A stretch of 34,010 nucleotides of DNA from Polaromonas sp. (GTDB taxonomy: Bacteria > Pseudomonadota > Gammaproteobacteria > Burkholderiales > Burkholderiaceae_C): assembly GCF_030689685.1 (NCBI RefSeq), contig NZ_JAUYEY010000020.1:1-34010 (forward strand), in the 5' to 3' direction. Positions within the stretch are counted from its first letter, which is position 1; every line of letters starts with the position of its first letter. Below the pieces are notes generated by a model. The model was not told the DNA's origin. It saw only the letters and a program-made list of their open reading frames with translations, and made no database searches. Positions 15,965 to 23,942 of the stretch are shown piece by piece. The translations under genes were made by a program, and so were the position numbers.

Positions 15965-16000
15965 CGAAAAAGCCGCCTGGAGGCCAGGGCGGCTTTTTCG
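15965..16000 (-). terminator. bidirectional terminator between bcp and phoH
   Basis: A 16-base-pair stem (CGAAAAAGCCGCC...) with one bulged base, flanked by A/T runs so that either strand ends in TTTTT. It would stop transcripts coming from bcp. It lies only 38 bases before the phoH start, too close for a phoH promoter in between, so it may act as an attenuator for phoH. Confidence 0.8.
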
Positions 16001-16035
16001 TTGGACGCAGTCGCTAGGGTCAACAGCATGAAGTC

Positions 16036-16041
16036 ACTATA
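16036..16041 (-). promoter_or_regulatory. candidate -10 box upstream of phoH
   Basis: TATAGT on the minus strand about 110 bases before phoH and upstream of the hairpin at 15965-16000. The -35 region is poor. Confidence 0.25.
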
Positions 16042-16104
16042 CACGACTCCTGTGTCCGCACGGCGGGCTGTCTGGCGGGACTTTTTTCAGTCGCCTTTGC
16101 AGTC

Positions 16105-16581
16105 TTATGCGGCCTTTTTCAGGGCCTTGACGGCCTTGAGCACGTCGTCCACATGGCCCGGCACTTTCAGGCCGCGCCACTCTTCCTTGAGCGTGCCGTC
16201 AGCGCCCACCAGGAAGGTGCTGCGCTCGATGCCCTTGACCTTTTTGCCATACATGATTTTGTTCTTGACCACGCCAAACATGTGGCACATTTTTTCTTCG
16301 GTGTCGGCGATCAGTTCGAAGGGCAACTCCAGCTTGGCCTTGAACTCGTCATGCGACTTCATGTTGTCACGCGAGACGCCGAACACGGTGGCGCCAGCTT
16401 TCACGAAGTCTTTGTAGCGGTCACGGAACTGCATCGCTTCGGTGGTGCAGCCGGGGGTGTTGTCCTTGGGGTAGAAATACAGAACCACCACGTGGCCCAG
16501 ATGGGTTTGGTTGGAAACCTTGACGCCGCTGGTGGCGTTGGCTTCAAATTCGGGGAGTGGTTTATTGACGACGACTGCCAT
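16105..16581 (-). CDS. bcp: thioredoxin-dependent peroxiredoxin, Bcp/PrxQ type
   Basis: 158 residues, the usual length. It reduces hydrogen peroxide and organic peroxides in the cytoplasm. The peroxidatic Cys45 lies in YPKDNTPGCTTEA with the conserved Thr/Pro. The resolving cysteine found five residues later in E. coli Bcp is Met50 here; another cysteine, Cys99 (EKMCHMF), might serve, or the protein works as a one-Cys form. The gene stands alone; a strong terminator lies about 100 bases downstream. Confidence 0.94.
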   Translation of the reverse strand: MAVVVNKPLPEFEANATSGVKVSNQTHLGHVVVLYFYPKDNTPGCTTEAMQFRDRYKDFVKAGATVFGVSRDNMKSHDEFKAKLELPFELIADTEEKMCHMFGVVKNKIMYGKKVKGIERSTFLVGADGTLKEEWRGLKVPGHVDDVLKAVKALKKAA

Positions 16582-16711
16582 ACTGCTTGGACCCTGACGA
16601 AAGTAGTTGTAATTAGCCGTTGGCTCCGGTGACTGTCTTGGGGCTGCCTGGGGGAGCCAGCCGGACTTTGCACCAAACGCAACCCTAGATTTTACTCCGA
16701 AAGCTCCCGCG

Positions 16712-17113
16712 TCACTTCACGGCGCCCTCGGGTGCCGCCATCAGCAGCGCTGCAAGCACCTTGCGGCCTTCTCCCGCCAGAATGTTGTAGGTGCGGCAGG
16801 CCGCAATGGTGTCCATGGTTTCGACACCAATGCGGGCCGCCATCAGGCTGCGCAAAAACGCCGGCGGTGGGAAGCGCAGCCGGGTGCCGCTGCCGAAAAT
16901 CACCAGTTCAGGCTGGCTCTCCACCAGGCGGACAAAGTGTTCTTCGGTGAGGTCTTCAAAGCGGCTGCAGGCCCAGTCAAACTTTTCACCGCGCGAGCCG
17001 ATCACGATGCTGTGCTCGACTTTTTCGGCCACCCCTTGGTTGGCCAGACCGATCCAGCCGGGGCCATACCCGAGGATGGATTGAACGTCGAGGTGGTCGG
17101 GCTGCAGTTTCAT
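16712..17113 (-). CDS. Mth938-like domain protein (DUF498/NDUFAF3 family)
   Basis: 133 residues. The sequence fits the Mth938-like fold: a small alpha/beta domain with SIVIGSRGEKFDW, ELVIFGSGTRLRFPPPAFLRSL and GVETMDTIAACRTYNILAGEGRKVLAALL. The human relative NDUFAF3 helps complex I assembly; the bacterial role is not known. It is transcribed away from alaA, with 175 bases between the starts. A TATAAT box at 17177-17182 on the minus strand may be its -10. Confidence 0.88.
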   Translation of the reverse strand: MKLQPDHLDVQSILGYGPGWIGLANQGVAEKVEHSIVIGSRGEKFDWACSRFEDLTEEHFVRLVESQPELVIFGSGTRLRFPPPAFLRSLMAARIGVETMDTIAACRTYNILAGEGRKVLAALLMAAPEGAVK

Positions 17114-17176
17114 GCGGTGTTCGGGAGGAGGGACGGGGGGCGGCGGACCCGGAAAACCGGGGCTTTATGTGGTCAA

Positions 17177-17182
17177 ATTATA
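17177..17182 (-). promoter_or_regulatory. candidate -10 box for the Mth938-like gene
   Basis: TATAAT on the minus strand, 64 bases before the start codon. The -35 box is weak. Confidence 0.35.
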
Positions 17183-17288
17183 GATTCCGCCCGATTTTCC
17201 AGCTGTTGCAACCTGCTTCAAGCCGGTTGCCGGCGGGGTTGTCGCCCGGAAACGGCGCGGTCCCCCGCCTCCATTTCCTGAGAGATGC

Positions 17289-18506
17289 ATGAAACCGATC
17301 AACAAATCCGCCAAACTGGCCAATGTTCTGTATGACATCCGCGGCCCGATCATGGACGCCGCCAAGCAAATGGAGGAAGAGGGGCAAAAACTGATCAAGC
17401 TCAACCTCGGCAACCTCGCGGCCTTTGGCTTCGATGCGCCCGAGGAAGTCCAGCAGGACATGATCCGCAACCTACCGGCTTCGGCGGGGTACTCGGACAG
17501 CAAGGGCATTTTTGCGGCGCGCAAGGCCGTGATGCACGAGACGCAGAAGCAAGGCATCAAGGGCGTGGTGCTGGACGACATCTACCTCGGTAATGGTGCC
17601 AGCGAGCTGATTGCCATGGCCACCAACGCGCTGCTTGACGACGGCGACGAGCTGCTGCTGCCGGCACCCGACTACCCGCTGTGGACCGCTTCCACCAGCC
17701 TGTCCGGCGGCTCGCCGGTGCATTACCTGTGCGACGAAGCCAACGGCTGGATGCCGAATCTGGCCGACATCCGCGCCAAGATCACGCCCAAAACCAAGGG
17801 CATCGTGGTCATCAACCCGAACAACCCGACCGGCGCGCTGTATTCCGACGAGCTGCTCAAGGGCATCGTCGCCATCGCGCGCGAACACGGCCTGGTGCTG
17901 ATGGCCGACGAGGTCTACGACAAGGTCTTGTACGACGGTGTCAAACATACAGCTCTCGCCAGCCTGTCCACCGACGTGCTGACACTGACCTTCAACTCGC
18001 TGTCCAAAAGCTACCGCTCCTGCGGCTACCGGGCCGGCTGGCTGGTGGTGTCCGGCCCCAAGAAACAGGCGCAGGACTACATCGAAGGCCTGAACATGCT
18101 GGCCAACATGAAGCTGTGCTCCAACGTGCCGGGACAGTGGGCGATCCAGACGGCCCTGGGCGGCTACCAGAGCATCAACGACCTGACGGGCGAGGGCGGA
18201 CGCCTGCGCCGCCAGCGCGACCTGGCTTATGAGCTGATCACCGCGATTCCGGGCGTGAGCTGTGTCAAGCCGAGCGCGGCGCTCTACATGTTTCCGCGGC
18301 TGGACCCCAAGGTGTACCCGATCACCGACGACCGGCAGTTCTTCCTGGAACTGCTGAAGGAAACCAAGGTGATGCTGGTGCAGGGCACGGGATTCAACTG
18401 GGCCGCGCCGGATCACTTTCGCATTGTGTTTTTGCCGCATGAAGAAGACTTGCGCGAAGCGATTGGCCGCATTGCGAAATTTCTGGAAACCCGCAGGAAA
18501 AAGTAG
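17289..18506 (+). CDS. alaA: glutamate-pyruvate aminotransferase
   Basis: 405 residues, class I/II PLP aminotransferase, closely resembling E. coli AlaA (YfbQ) along its whole length (for example YDIRGP, GYSDSKG, PAPDYPLWTA, INPNNPTGA, GALxMFP-type segment). It makes alanine from pyruvate and glutamate. Lys240 in NSLSKSYR binds PLP, and Arg in DHFRIVFLP binds the substrate carboxylate. One oddity: the usual LNIGNPAPFGFD reads LNLGNLAAFGFD, so the conserved Pro after GN is lost. hom follows after 7 bases; alaA-hom-thrC order is common in betaproteobacteria. Confidence 0.93.
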   Translation: MKPINKSAKLANVLYDIRGPIMDAAKQMEEEGQKLIKLNLGNLAAFGFDAPEEVQQDMIRNLPASAGYSDSKGIFAARKAVMHETQKQGIKGVVLDDIYLGNGASELIAMATNALLDDGDELLLPAPDYPLWTASTSLSGGSPVHYLCDEANGWMPNLADIRAKITPKTKGIVVINPNNPTGALYSDELLKGIVAIAREHGLVLMADEVYDKVLYDGVKHTALASLSTDVLTLTFNSLSKSYRSCGYRAGWLVVSGPKKQAQDYIEGLNMLANMKLCSNVPGQWAIQTALGGYQSINDLTGEGGRLRRQRDLAYELITAIPGVSCVKPSAALYMFPRLDPKVYPITDDRQFFLELLKETKVMLVQGTGFNWAAPDHFRIVFLPHEEDLREAIGRIAKFLETRRKK

Positions 18507-18513
18507 AAGAAGC

Positions 18514-19851
18514 ATGACATCGACGAATCTGAAACCAATCAAGGTAGGCCTTCTGGGCATGGGCGTCGTGGGCAGCGGTGTGTTCACCGTGCTCAGGCGC
18601 AATCAGGAAGAAATTTTCCGCCGTGCCGGCCGCAGCATCGAAATCGCCATGGTGGCCGACCTGGACACCGCGCGTGCGCAGGCTGCCGCTGGCGCCGGCA
18701 TCACGGTGGTCGACGATGCGCGCAAAGTGATTGCCCATCCCGAGATCGACATCGTGATCGAGCTGATTGGCGGCTACGGCATCGCCAAAGCGCTGGTGCT
18801 GGAAGCCATTGAAGCCGGCAAACACGTGGTCACCGCCAACAAGGCGCTGCTGGCCGTGCACGGCACCGAGATTTTTGCAGCGGCACACCGCAAGGGCGTG
18901 ATGGTCGCTTTTGAAGCGGCGGTGGCCGGCGGCATTCCCATCATCAAGGCCTTGCGCGAAGGCTTGACCGCCAATCGCATCCAGTGGATCGCCGGCATCA
19001 TCAACGGCACGACCAACTTCATCCTCAGCGAGATGCGCGACAAGGGCCTGGACTTTGAGGTGGTGCTCAAGGAAGCGCAGCGCCTCGGTTACGCGGAGGC
19101 CGACCCGACCTTCGACATTGAGGGCGTGGACGCCGCGCACAAGGCCACGCTGATGTCGGCGATTGCCTTTGGCATTCCAGTTCAGTTTGACAAGGCCTAT
19201 GTCGAGGGCATCACCCAACTGGGCGCGCAGGACATCAAGTACGCCGAGCAGCTTGGTTACCGCATCAAGCTGCTGGGCATCACCAAACAGACGGCCAAGG
19301 GCATCGAGTTGCGCGTGCACCCCAGCCTGGTGCCGGCCAAACGATTGATCGCCAATGTCGAAGGCGCGATGAACGCCGTGGTGGTGCAGGGCGACGCCGT
19401 CGGCACCACGCTGTATTACGGCAAGGGCGCGGGCAGCGAGCCAACGGCCAGCGCCGTGATTGCCGATCTGGTCGATATCGCGCGTCTGCATGGCGCCGAT
19501 GTCGCACAGCGCGTGCCGTACCTGGCCTTCCAGCCGCAGTCCATGAGCGACATGCCGATATTGGCCATGAGCGAGGTGGTCACCAGTTATTACCTGCGCC
19601 TGAATGTGGCCGACGAGGCCGGCGTGCTGGCCAAAGTCACCGGCATCCTGGCCGAGGCCGGCATCAGCATCGATGCGATGCTGCAGCGCGAGGCCGATGA
19701 AGTAGGCGGCGAGGGCGCGACCCAGACCGACCTGATCATCCTGACGCACGACTGCGTGGAAGCAAAGATGAACGGTGCACTGGCCCAGATACAGGCGCTA
19801 CCCACCGTGCTGTCTCCGATCACGCGCATCCGCAAGGAAGAGCTGGCTTAA
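18514..19851 (+). CDS. hom: homoserine dehydrogenase
   Basis: 445 residues, monofunctional. It reduces aspartate semialdehyde to homoserine for threonine and methionine. The N-terminal Rossmann domain has GMGVVGSG (15-22); the catalytic part has TANKALLA, GIINGTTNFIL and EADPTFDIEGVDAAHK; a C-terminal ACT domain (about 360-440, YYLRLNVADEAGVLAKVTGILAEAGISI) should give feedback control by threonine. The ATG at 18514 is chosen over the open frame starting upstream, which overlaps alaA. The usual next gene, thrC, is separated from it by a toxin-antitoxin pair. Confidence 0.95.
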   Translation: MTSTNLKPIKVGLLGMGVVGSGVFTVLRRNQEEIFRRAGRSIEIAMVADLDTARAQAAAGAGITVVDDARKVIAHPEIDIVIELIGGYGIAKALVLEAIEAGKHVVTANKALLAVHGTEIFAAAHRKGVMVAFEAAVAGGIPIIKALREGLTANRIQWIAGIINGTTNFILSEMRDKGLDFEVVLKEAQRLGYAEADPTFDIEGVDAAHKATLMSAIAFGIPVQFDKAYVEGITQLGAQDIKYAEQLGYRIKLLGITKQTAKGIELRVHPSLVPAKRLIANVEGAMNAVVVQGDAVGTTLYYGKGAGSEPTASAVIADLVDIARLHGADVAQRVPYLAFQPQSMSDMPILAMSEVVTSYYLRLNVADEAGVLAKVTGILAEAGISIDAMLQREADEVGGEGATQTDLIILTHDCVEAKMNGALAQIQALPTVLSPITRIRKEELA

Positions 19852-19860
19852 CTTTGTAAA

Positions 19861-19895
19861 AGTAATACAATAAGTAATACTTTTAAAAGTAATAC
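19861..19895 (+). promoter_or_regulatory. putative VapBC operator: three AGTAATAC repeats
   Basis: AGTAATAC occurs at 19861-19868, 19873-19880 and 19888-19895. Between the last two sits a perfect 12-base palindrome, ACTTTTAAAAGT (19879-19890). The block ends 13 bases before the antitoxin start and is very AT-rich. Autoregulatory operators of this kind are usual for VapBC-type pairs; binding here is inferred. Confidence 0.6.
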
Positions 19896-19908
19896 TTTGG
19901 AGTGTGTA

Positions 19909-20151
19909 ATGAGCTACGCCCTAACCGTTAAAAGCCAGGTCACGGTGCCTAAAGTCATTCGCCAGCATTTGCATGTGGAACCCGGTCAGTTGGTGGACTA
20001 CGAACCGCTGCCGGATGGCAGTGTCCGCATGTTTGCGGTGCGCGAGCCGGTCACGAAAAACCCATTTGCCAAGTTCATCGGAACCGGTGTTTCGGGGATG
20101 ACCACGGAAGAAATACTGAACGAGACCCGTGGCAAAGGCTGGAACAAATGA
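19909..20151 (+). CDS. vapB: AbrB/SpoVT-type antitoxin
   Basis: 80 residues. The N-terminus SYALTVKSQVTVPKVIRQHLHVEPGQLVDYE is a swapped-hairpin AbrB DNA-binding domain (TVKSQVTVPK is the signature). The C-terminal half (NPFAKFIGTGVSGMTTEEILNETRGKGWN) would wrap the toxin. ATG at 19909 is preceded by GGAG; an in-frame ATG 12 bases earlier is less likely. Its stop overlaps the toxin start as ATGA. It probably represses its own promoter through the AGTAATAC repeats directly upstream. Confidence 0.88.
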   Translation: MSYALTVKSQVTVPKVIRQHLHVEPGQLVDYEPLPDGSVRMFAVREPVTKNPFAKFIGTGVSGMTTEEILNETRGKGWNK

Positions 20152-20549
20152 TCCTGGTGGACAGCAGCGTGCTGATTGATCTGCTGGAGAAAACGCCCCG
20201 CTGGTTTCAATGGAGTTCGGATCAGCTCTTTGCTGCCGCTGAGCGTGACAAACTGGGAATCAATGCCCTGGTGTATGCAGAAATATCCCGGACGTTTGCA
20301 AGCTACGACGCGCAGAACGATTTTTTGAAGCAAAGCGGCATTGCCTATTTGCATATTCCCGCGTCGGCCGCGTATGCCGCCAGCGCTGCACACAAGGCTT
20401 ACCGGCAAAACGGCGGAACCCGGGCCGCGACACTGCCTGACTTTTTTATTGGTGCCCATGCCAGCGTGGAGGGCTACACCCTGATGACGCGCGATGCGAA
20501 GCGCATTCACACTTACTTTCCCGACGTCCCGAGTATTTCCCCACGATGA
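20148..20549 (+). CDS. vapC: PIN-domain toxin, VapC-like ribonuclease
   Basis: 133 residues with the PIN acidic residues Asp5 (ILVDSSVLID), Glu45 (LVYAEISR), Asp98 (TLPDFFIGAHA) and Asp116 (TRDAKR), so it should be an active Mg2+-dependent RNase. The start overlaps the antitoxin stop by four bases. Unusually, its stop overlaps the thrC start in the same ATGA manner, placing the toxin inside the threonine operon. There is no spacer or terminator after it, so the toxin and thrC are probably made from the same message. Confidence 0.88.
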   Translation: MILVDSSVLIDLLEKTPRWFQWSSDQLFAAAERDKLGINALVYAEISRTFASYDAQNDFLKQSGIAYLHIPASAAYAASAAHKAYRQNGGTRAATLPDFFIGAHASVEGYTLMTRDAKRIHTYFPDVPSISPR

Positions 20550-22072
20550 ACTACATTTCCACCCGCGGCCACGCGGACCGCAAGCACTTCTGTGAAATTT
20601 TGCTGGAAGGCTTGGCGCCCGATGGCGGGCTGTATTTGCCCGAGATCTACCCGCAGGTTGATGCCGCCACACTGGAAAGCTGGCGCGGCTTGCCTTACGC
20701 AGACCTGGCGTTTGAAATCCTCTCGCTGTATATCGACGACATTCCCGCTGCCGACCTGAAGGCCCTCTGCGAGAAGACCTACACCGAGGAAGTTTTCGGC
20801 ACGCGCGAGATTGTTCCGCTGCGCAAGCTCGAAGAGGGCCTGTACCTGGAAGGGCTGTCCAACGGCCCGACCCTGGCCTTCAAGGACATGGCGATGCAGT
20901 TGCTGGGCAACCTGTTCGAGTACGAACTGGCGCGCCGCAGCGAAGAGCTCAACATTCTGGGCGCGACCAGCGGCGACACTGGTAGCGCGGCCGAATACGC
21001 GATGCGCGGCAAAAAGGGCGTGCGCGTCTTCATGACCTCGCCGCAAGGCCGCATGAGCCCCTTTCAGCAGGCGCAGATGTTCAGCCTACAGGACGCCAAC
21101 ATCCATAACATCGCGATTGAAGGTGTGTTTGACGACTGCCAGGACATCGTCAAGGCGGTGTCCAACGATCTGGACTTCAAGCGCAAATACAAGATCGGCA
21201 CTGTCAACTCGATCAACTGGGCGCGCTTGATGGCGCAGGTGGTCTACTATTTCGCCGGTTACTTTCAGGCTACTGGCCCTCACCCCAACCCTCTCCCAGC
21301 GGGAGAGGGAGCAAGACAGAGCGCAGGCGCGGACTCGGGCTTACTCCCTCTCCCGCTGGGAGAGGGCAGGGGTGAGGGCAGGGGTGAGGGCTCCCCGCGC
21401 AAGGTCAGCTTCGCCGTGCCTTCCGGCAACTTCGGCAATGTCTGCGCTGGCCATGTGGCGCGCATGATGGGTTTGCCCATAGCGAAGCTGGTGGTCGCCA
21501 CCAACGAGAACGATGTGCTCGACGAATTCTTCCGCACCGGTGTGTACCGCGTGCGGGCCAGCGCCGACACGCGCGAGACCTCCAGCCCGTCGATGGACAT
21601 TTCCAAGGCGTCCAACTTCGAGCGTTTTGTGTTTGACCTGCTGGGCCGCGACGCGGCGCGTGTGGCTGACCTGTTCGGTGCGCAATTGTCTGAGCAGGGG
21701 CGCTTCGACCTGAGCGGTGACGCGGTGTTCCAGTCGGCGGCGCAGCACTATGGTTTTGCCAGCGGCAAAAGCACCCATGCCGACAGGTTGCAGACGATTC
21801 GCGACACCTTCCAGCGCTTCGGCACCATGATCGACACCCACACCGCCGACGGGCTGAAGGTCGCGCGCGCGCACCTGCAGCCGGGCGTGCCCATGGTGGT
21901 TCTGGAGACCGCCTTGCCGATCAAGTTTGCCGAGACGATTGAAGAGGCGCTGGGTCGCTTGCCCGACCGGCCCGCGAAGTTTGAAGGGATCGAGGCCCTG
22001 CCCAAGCGTGTGTATGTCATGCCAGCCGACGTCGCCCTGGTCAAGGCCTACATCGCCAAAAATGTGAACTAA
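20546..22072 (+). CDS. thrC: threonine synthase with an in-frame REP insertion
   Basis: 508 residues, longer than the usual 465-480. It converts O-phosphohomoserine to threonine. Lys113 in GPTLAFKDMAMQ binds PLP, and LGATSGDTGSAAEYA and FAVPSGNFGN are conserved. Between VYYFAGYFQAT and KVSFAVPSGNFGN lie about 38 extra residues (PHPNPLPAGEGARQSAGADS and onward), all encoded by a double REP repeat at 21276-21391. The frame stays open, so the enzyme can still be made; the insert falls in a loop before the SGNFGN segment. The start overlaps vapC by four bases. Confidence 0.95.
   Translation: MNYISTRGHADRKHFCEILLEGLAPDGGLYLPEIYPQVDAATLESWRGLPYADLAFEILSLYIDDIPAADLKALCEKTYTEEVFGTREIVPLRKLEEGLYLEGLSNGPTLAFKDMAMQLLGNLFEYELARRSEELNILGATSGDTGSAAEYAMRGKKGVRVFMTSPQGRMSPFQQAQMFSLQDANIHNIAIEGVFDDCQDIVKAVSNDLDFKRKYKIGTVNSINWARLMAQVVYYFAGYFQATGPHPNPLPAGEGARQSAGADSGLLPLPLGEGRGEGRGEGSPRKVSFAVPSGNFGNVCAGHVARMMGLPIAKLVVATNENDVLDEFFRTGVYRVRASADTRETSSPSMDISKASNFERFVFDLLGRDAARVADLFGAQLSEQGRFDLSGDAVFQSAAQHYGFASGKSTHADRLQTIRDTFQRFGTMIDTHTADGLKVARAHLQPGVPMVVLETALPIKFAETIEEALGRLPDRPAKFEGIEALPKRVYVMPADVALVKAYIAKNVN
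21276..21391. repeat. paired, inverted REP elements inside thrC
   Basis: Two 36-base arms, 21276-21311 and 21344-21379, are inverted copies of each other with 34 of 36 positions matching. Each arm is itself a hairpin (CCTCTCCCAGC/GGGAGAGG). A 12-base unit, AGGGGTGAGGGC, is duplicated at 21368-21379 and 21380-21391. The pattern matches the widespread GAGGGTGAGG...CCTCTCCC-type REP sequences of proteobacteria. Confidence 0.9.
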
Positions 22073-22075
22073 ATC

Positions 22076-22124
22076 GGCCTCCAGCCCATAGCTGACGGTC
22101 GCATTATGCTATTGAATTGATAGC
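22076..22124 (+). repeat. GCTATN7ATAGC repeat between thrC and mobB
   Basis: Starts four bases after the thrC stop; reads GGCCTCCAGCCCATAG..., a variable part, and the palindrome GCTATTGAATTGATAGC. The GCGCAAGCA link is diverged (GCATTAT). Confidence 0.7.
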
Positions 22125-22149
22125 TAACCAGGATCGGTGAAATCTGTTT

Positions 22150-22683
22150 ATGAACGTGGTTGCATTTGCCGGCTATTCCGGTTCGGGTAAAACATCGCTG
22201 GTCGAGAGCCTGATCCCGGTGCTCAAGTTGCGCGGCCTGCGGGTGTCGGTCGTCAAACATGCGCACCACAAGTTCGACATCGACCATCCGGGCAAGGACA
22301 CACATCGGCATCGGCAGGCCGGCGCTTTCGAGGTGGTGGTGGCGTCAAGCAACCGGCTGGCGCTGATGCGCGAGTTCGAGCAGCCCGCTTTGCTCACGGT
22401 GCATCACCTGATTGCCGAACTCTACGAAGGGGTGGACTGGGTGCTGGTGGAAGGCTTCAAGAGCAGCGACCTGCTCAAGGTGGAAGTCTGGCGCGCCGAA
22501 TCCGGCAAGCCAGTGCGTTACCCGGACGACGATTTTGTGGTCGCCATTGCCACCGACTCTCCGGCGCAGTTGCCGCAAACCACCCTGAGGCCGGTGCTGG
22601 ATTTGAACGACCCTGAGGCCGTGGCGCAATGGTTGATCGACAATCAGGATCGGTTTGTCTACAACGCCGAGATGCACGCATGA
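22150..22683 (+). CDS. mobB: molybdopterin-guanine dinucleotide biosynthesis adaptor MobB
   Basis: 177 residues, normal for MobB. The P-loop GYSGSGKT (8-15) starts a GTPase-like domain; VVKHAHHKFDIDHPGKDTHRHRQAGA and VEGFKSSDLLKVEVWR are family segments. It binds GTP and assists MobA in attaching GMP to molybdopterin. Its stop overlaps the moeA start by four bases, and it forms a unit with moeA and moaD. No mobA is visible in the window. Confidence 0.93.
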   Translation: MNVVAFAGYSGSGKTSLVESLIPVLKLRGLRVSVVKHAHHKFDIDHPGKDTHRHRQAGAFEVVVASSNRLALMREFEQPALLTVHHLIAELYEGVDWVLVEGFKSSDLLKVEVWRAESGKPVRYPDDDFVVAIATDSPAQLPQTTLRPVLDLNDPEAVAQWLIDNQDRFVYNAEMHA

Positions 22684-23942
22684 ACTCACCTCGCGCCGTG
22701 ATCCCAAGTCCTGCTGGCCGCCCGTCACTGCGCTCGCTGGACGACGCGCTGGCCGAACTGCTGGCCCATGCCGTGCCGTTGGCAGGCAGCGACACCGTCT
22801 CCACCTTCGATGCCGATAGCCGCGTGCTGGCGACGGACGTCGTTTCCGCGCTGCAGGTGCCGCCGGAGGACAACAGCTCGATGGACGGTTATGCCGTGCG
22901 CAGTGCCGAGCTGCTAGAGGAGGGCGCGGTGCTGCGGGTGTCGCAGCGCATTGCGGCCGGCAGCAGTGGCGGCGCGCTGGAGCCCGGCACGGTTGCCCGC
23001 ATTTTTACCGGTGCACCGATTCCCGCAGGCGCTGACGCGGTGGTGATGCAGGAAGACTGCGAGCCGGTCGCGGACCGCGAAGGTTTTGTGCGCGTGCAGC
23101 AGCTTCCAAAGCCCAGCCAGTGGATCCGCCGCGCCGGCGAAGATGTCACACGCGGCGCCACAGTGCTCTCAAAAGGAGAGCGCCTAACGCCCGCCGCGCT
23201 TGGGCTGGCGGCCAGTATTGGCATGGATGTGCTGCAGGTGGCCAGAAAACCGCAGGTTGCGCTGTTCTCCACTGGCGACGAACTCGTGATGCCCGGCGAG
23301 GTAGCGCCCGAGCAAATGCGGCCCGGCGCGATTTACAACTCCAACCGGTTCTTTCTGCGCGCCTTGCTCGCACGTATGGGCTGCGAGGTGACCGACATGG
23401 GCATCGTGCCGGACCGGCGTGATGCCACGCTGGACGCGCTGCGCAGCGCTGCCGCCGCGCATGATCTGATCCTGACCAGCGGCGGTGTGTCGGTTGGCGA
23501 AGAAGACCACATCAAACCGGCCGTGCAGCAGCTCGGCAGGCTCGATCTCTGGCAGATTGCCATGAAGCCGGGCAAGCCGTTTGCTTACGGGCGGGTTGGC
23601 AGCGCACACTTCATGGGCTTGCCGGGCAACCCGGTCTCCAGCTTCCTGACTTTTCTGTTGCTGGTGCGGCCCTTTTTACTCAGGCTTCAGGGGGCGACCG
23701 ATGTTGCTATCAAGCCAATAGCTGCGCGCGCGCACTTTACCTGGGACAAAGCCGATAAACGCCGTGAATTTCTGCGTGTGCGGCGCGATGCGCAAGGCGG
23801 GCTGGAGCTGTTTGCCAACCAGAGCTCCGGCGTGCTGACATCAGCGGTCTGGGGTGATGGTGTGGTGGACAACCCGTCGGGGCAGCGCATCACACATGGC
23901 GACTCGGTGCAGTTCATCGCTTTTTCGGAGTGGCTCGCATGA
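22680..23942 (+). CDS. moeA: molybdopterin molybdenumtransferase
   Basis: 420 residues. It inserts molybdate into adenylylated molybdopterin. Family motifs are DNSSMDGYAVRS, AGEDVTRGATVLSKGERL, ALFSTGDELV, LTSGGVSVGEEDHIK and MGLPGNPVSSFLTF. A palindrome of the dispersed repeat (23706-23722) is translated as DVAIKPIAARAHF near the C-terminal domain, without harm to the frame. Starts and stops overlap mobB and moaD by four bases each, a tightly coupled operon. Confidence 0.95.
   Translation: MNSPRAVIPSPAGRPSLRSLDDALAELLAHAVPLAGSDTVSTFDADSRVLATDVVSALQVPPEDNSSMDGYAVRSAELLEEGAVLRVSQRIAAGSSGGALEPGTVARIFTGAPIPAGADAVVMQEDCEPVADREGFVRVQQLPKPSQWIRRAGEDVTRGATVLSKGERLTPAALGLAASIGMDVLQVARKPQVALFSTGDELVMPGEVAPEQMRPGAIYNSNRFFLRALLARMGCEVTDMGIVPDRRDATLDALRSAAAAHDLILTSGGVSVGEEDHIKPAVQQLGRLDLWQIAMKPGKPFAYGRVGSAHFMGLPGNPVSSFLTFLLLVRPFLLRLQGATDVAIKPIAARAHFTWDKADKRREFLRVRRDAQGGLELFANQSSGVLTSAVWGDGVVDNPSGQRITHGDSVQFIAFSEWLA
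23706..23722 (-). repeat. GCTATN7ATAGC palindrome inside moeA
   Basis: GCTATCAAGCCAATAGC followed by TGCGCGCGCGC, a shortened form of the flank seen in other copies. In frame within moeA. Confidence 0.65.

Noticed and set aside
15790..16044. 84-codon frame overlapping the phoH leader and 5' end
   Set aside because: It reads through the terminator hairpin and then antiparallel-frame phoH sequence; no sign of a functional leader peptide.
18394..19749. 451-codon frame opposite hom
   Set aside because: Shadow of hom; no motifs, and it would cover the whole of a clear gene.
21276..21391. CRISPR-like or tandem array in thrC
   Set aside because: Only inverted REP arms and one 12-base duplication; no regular spacers.
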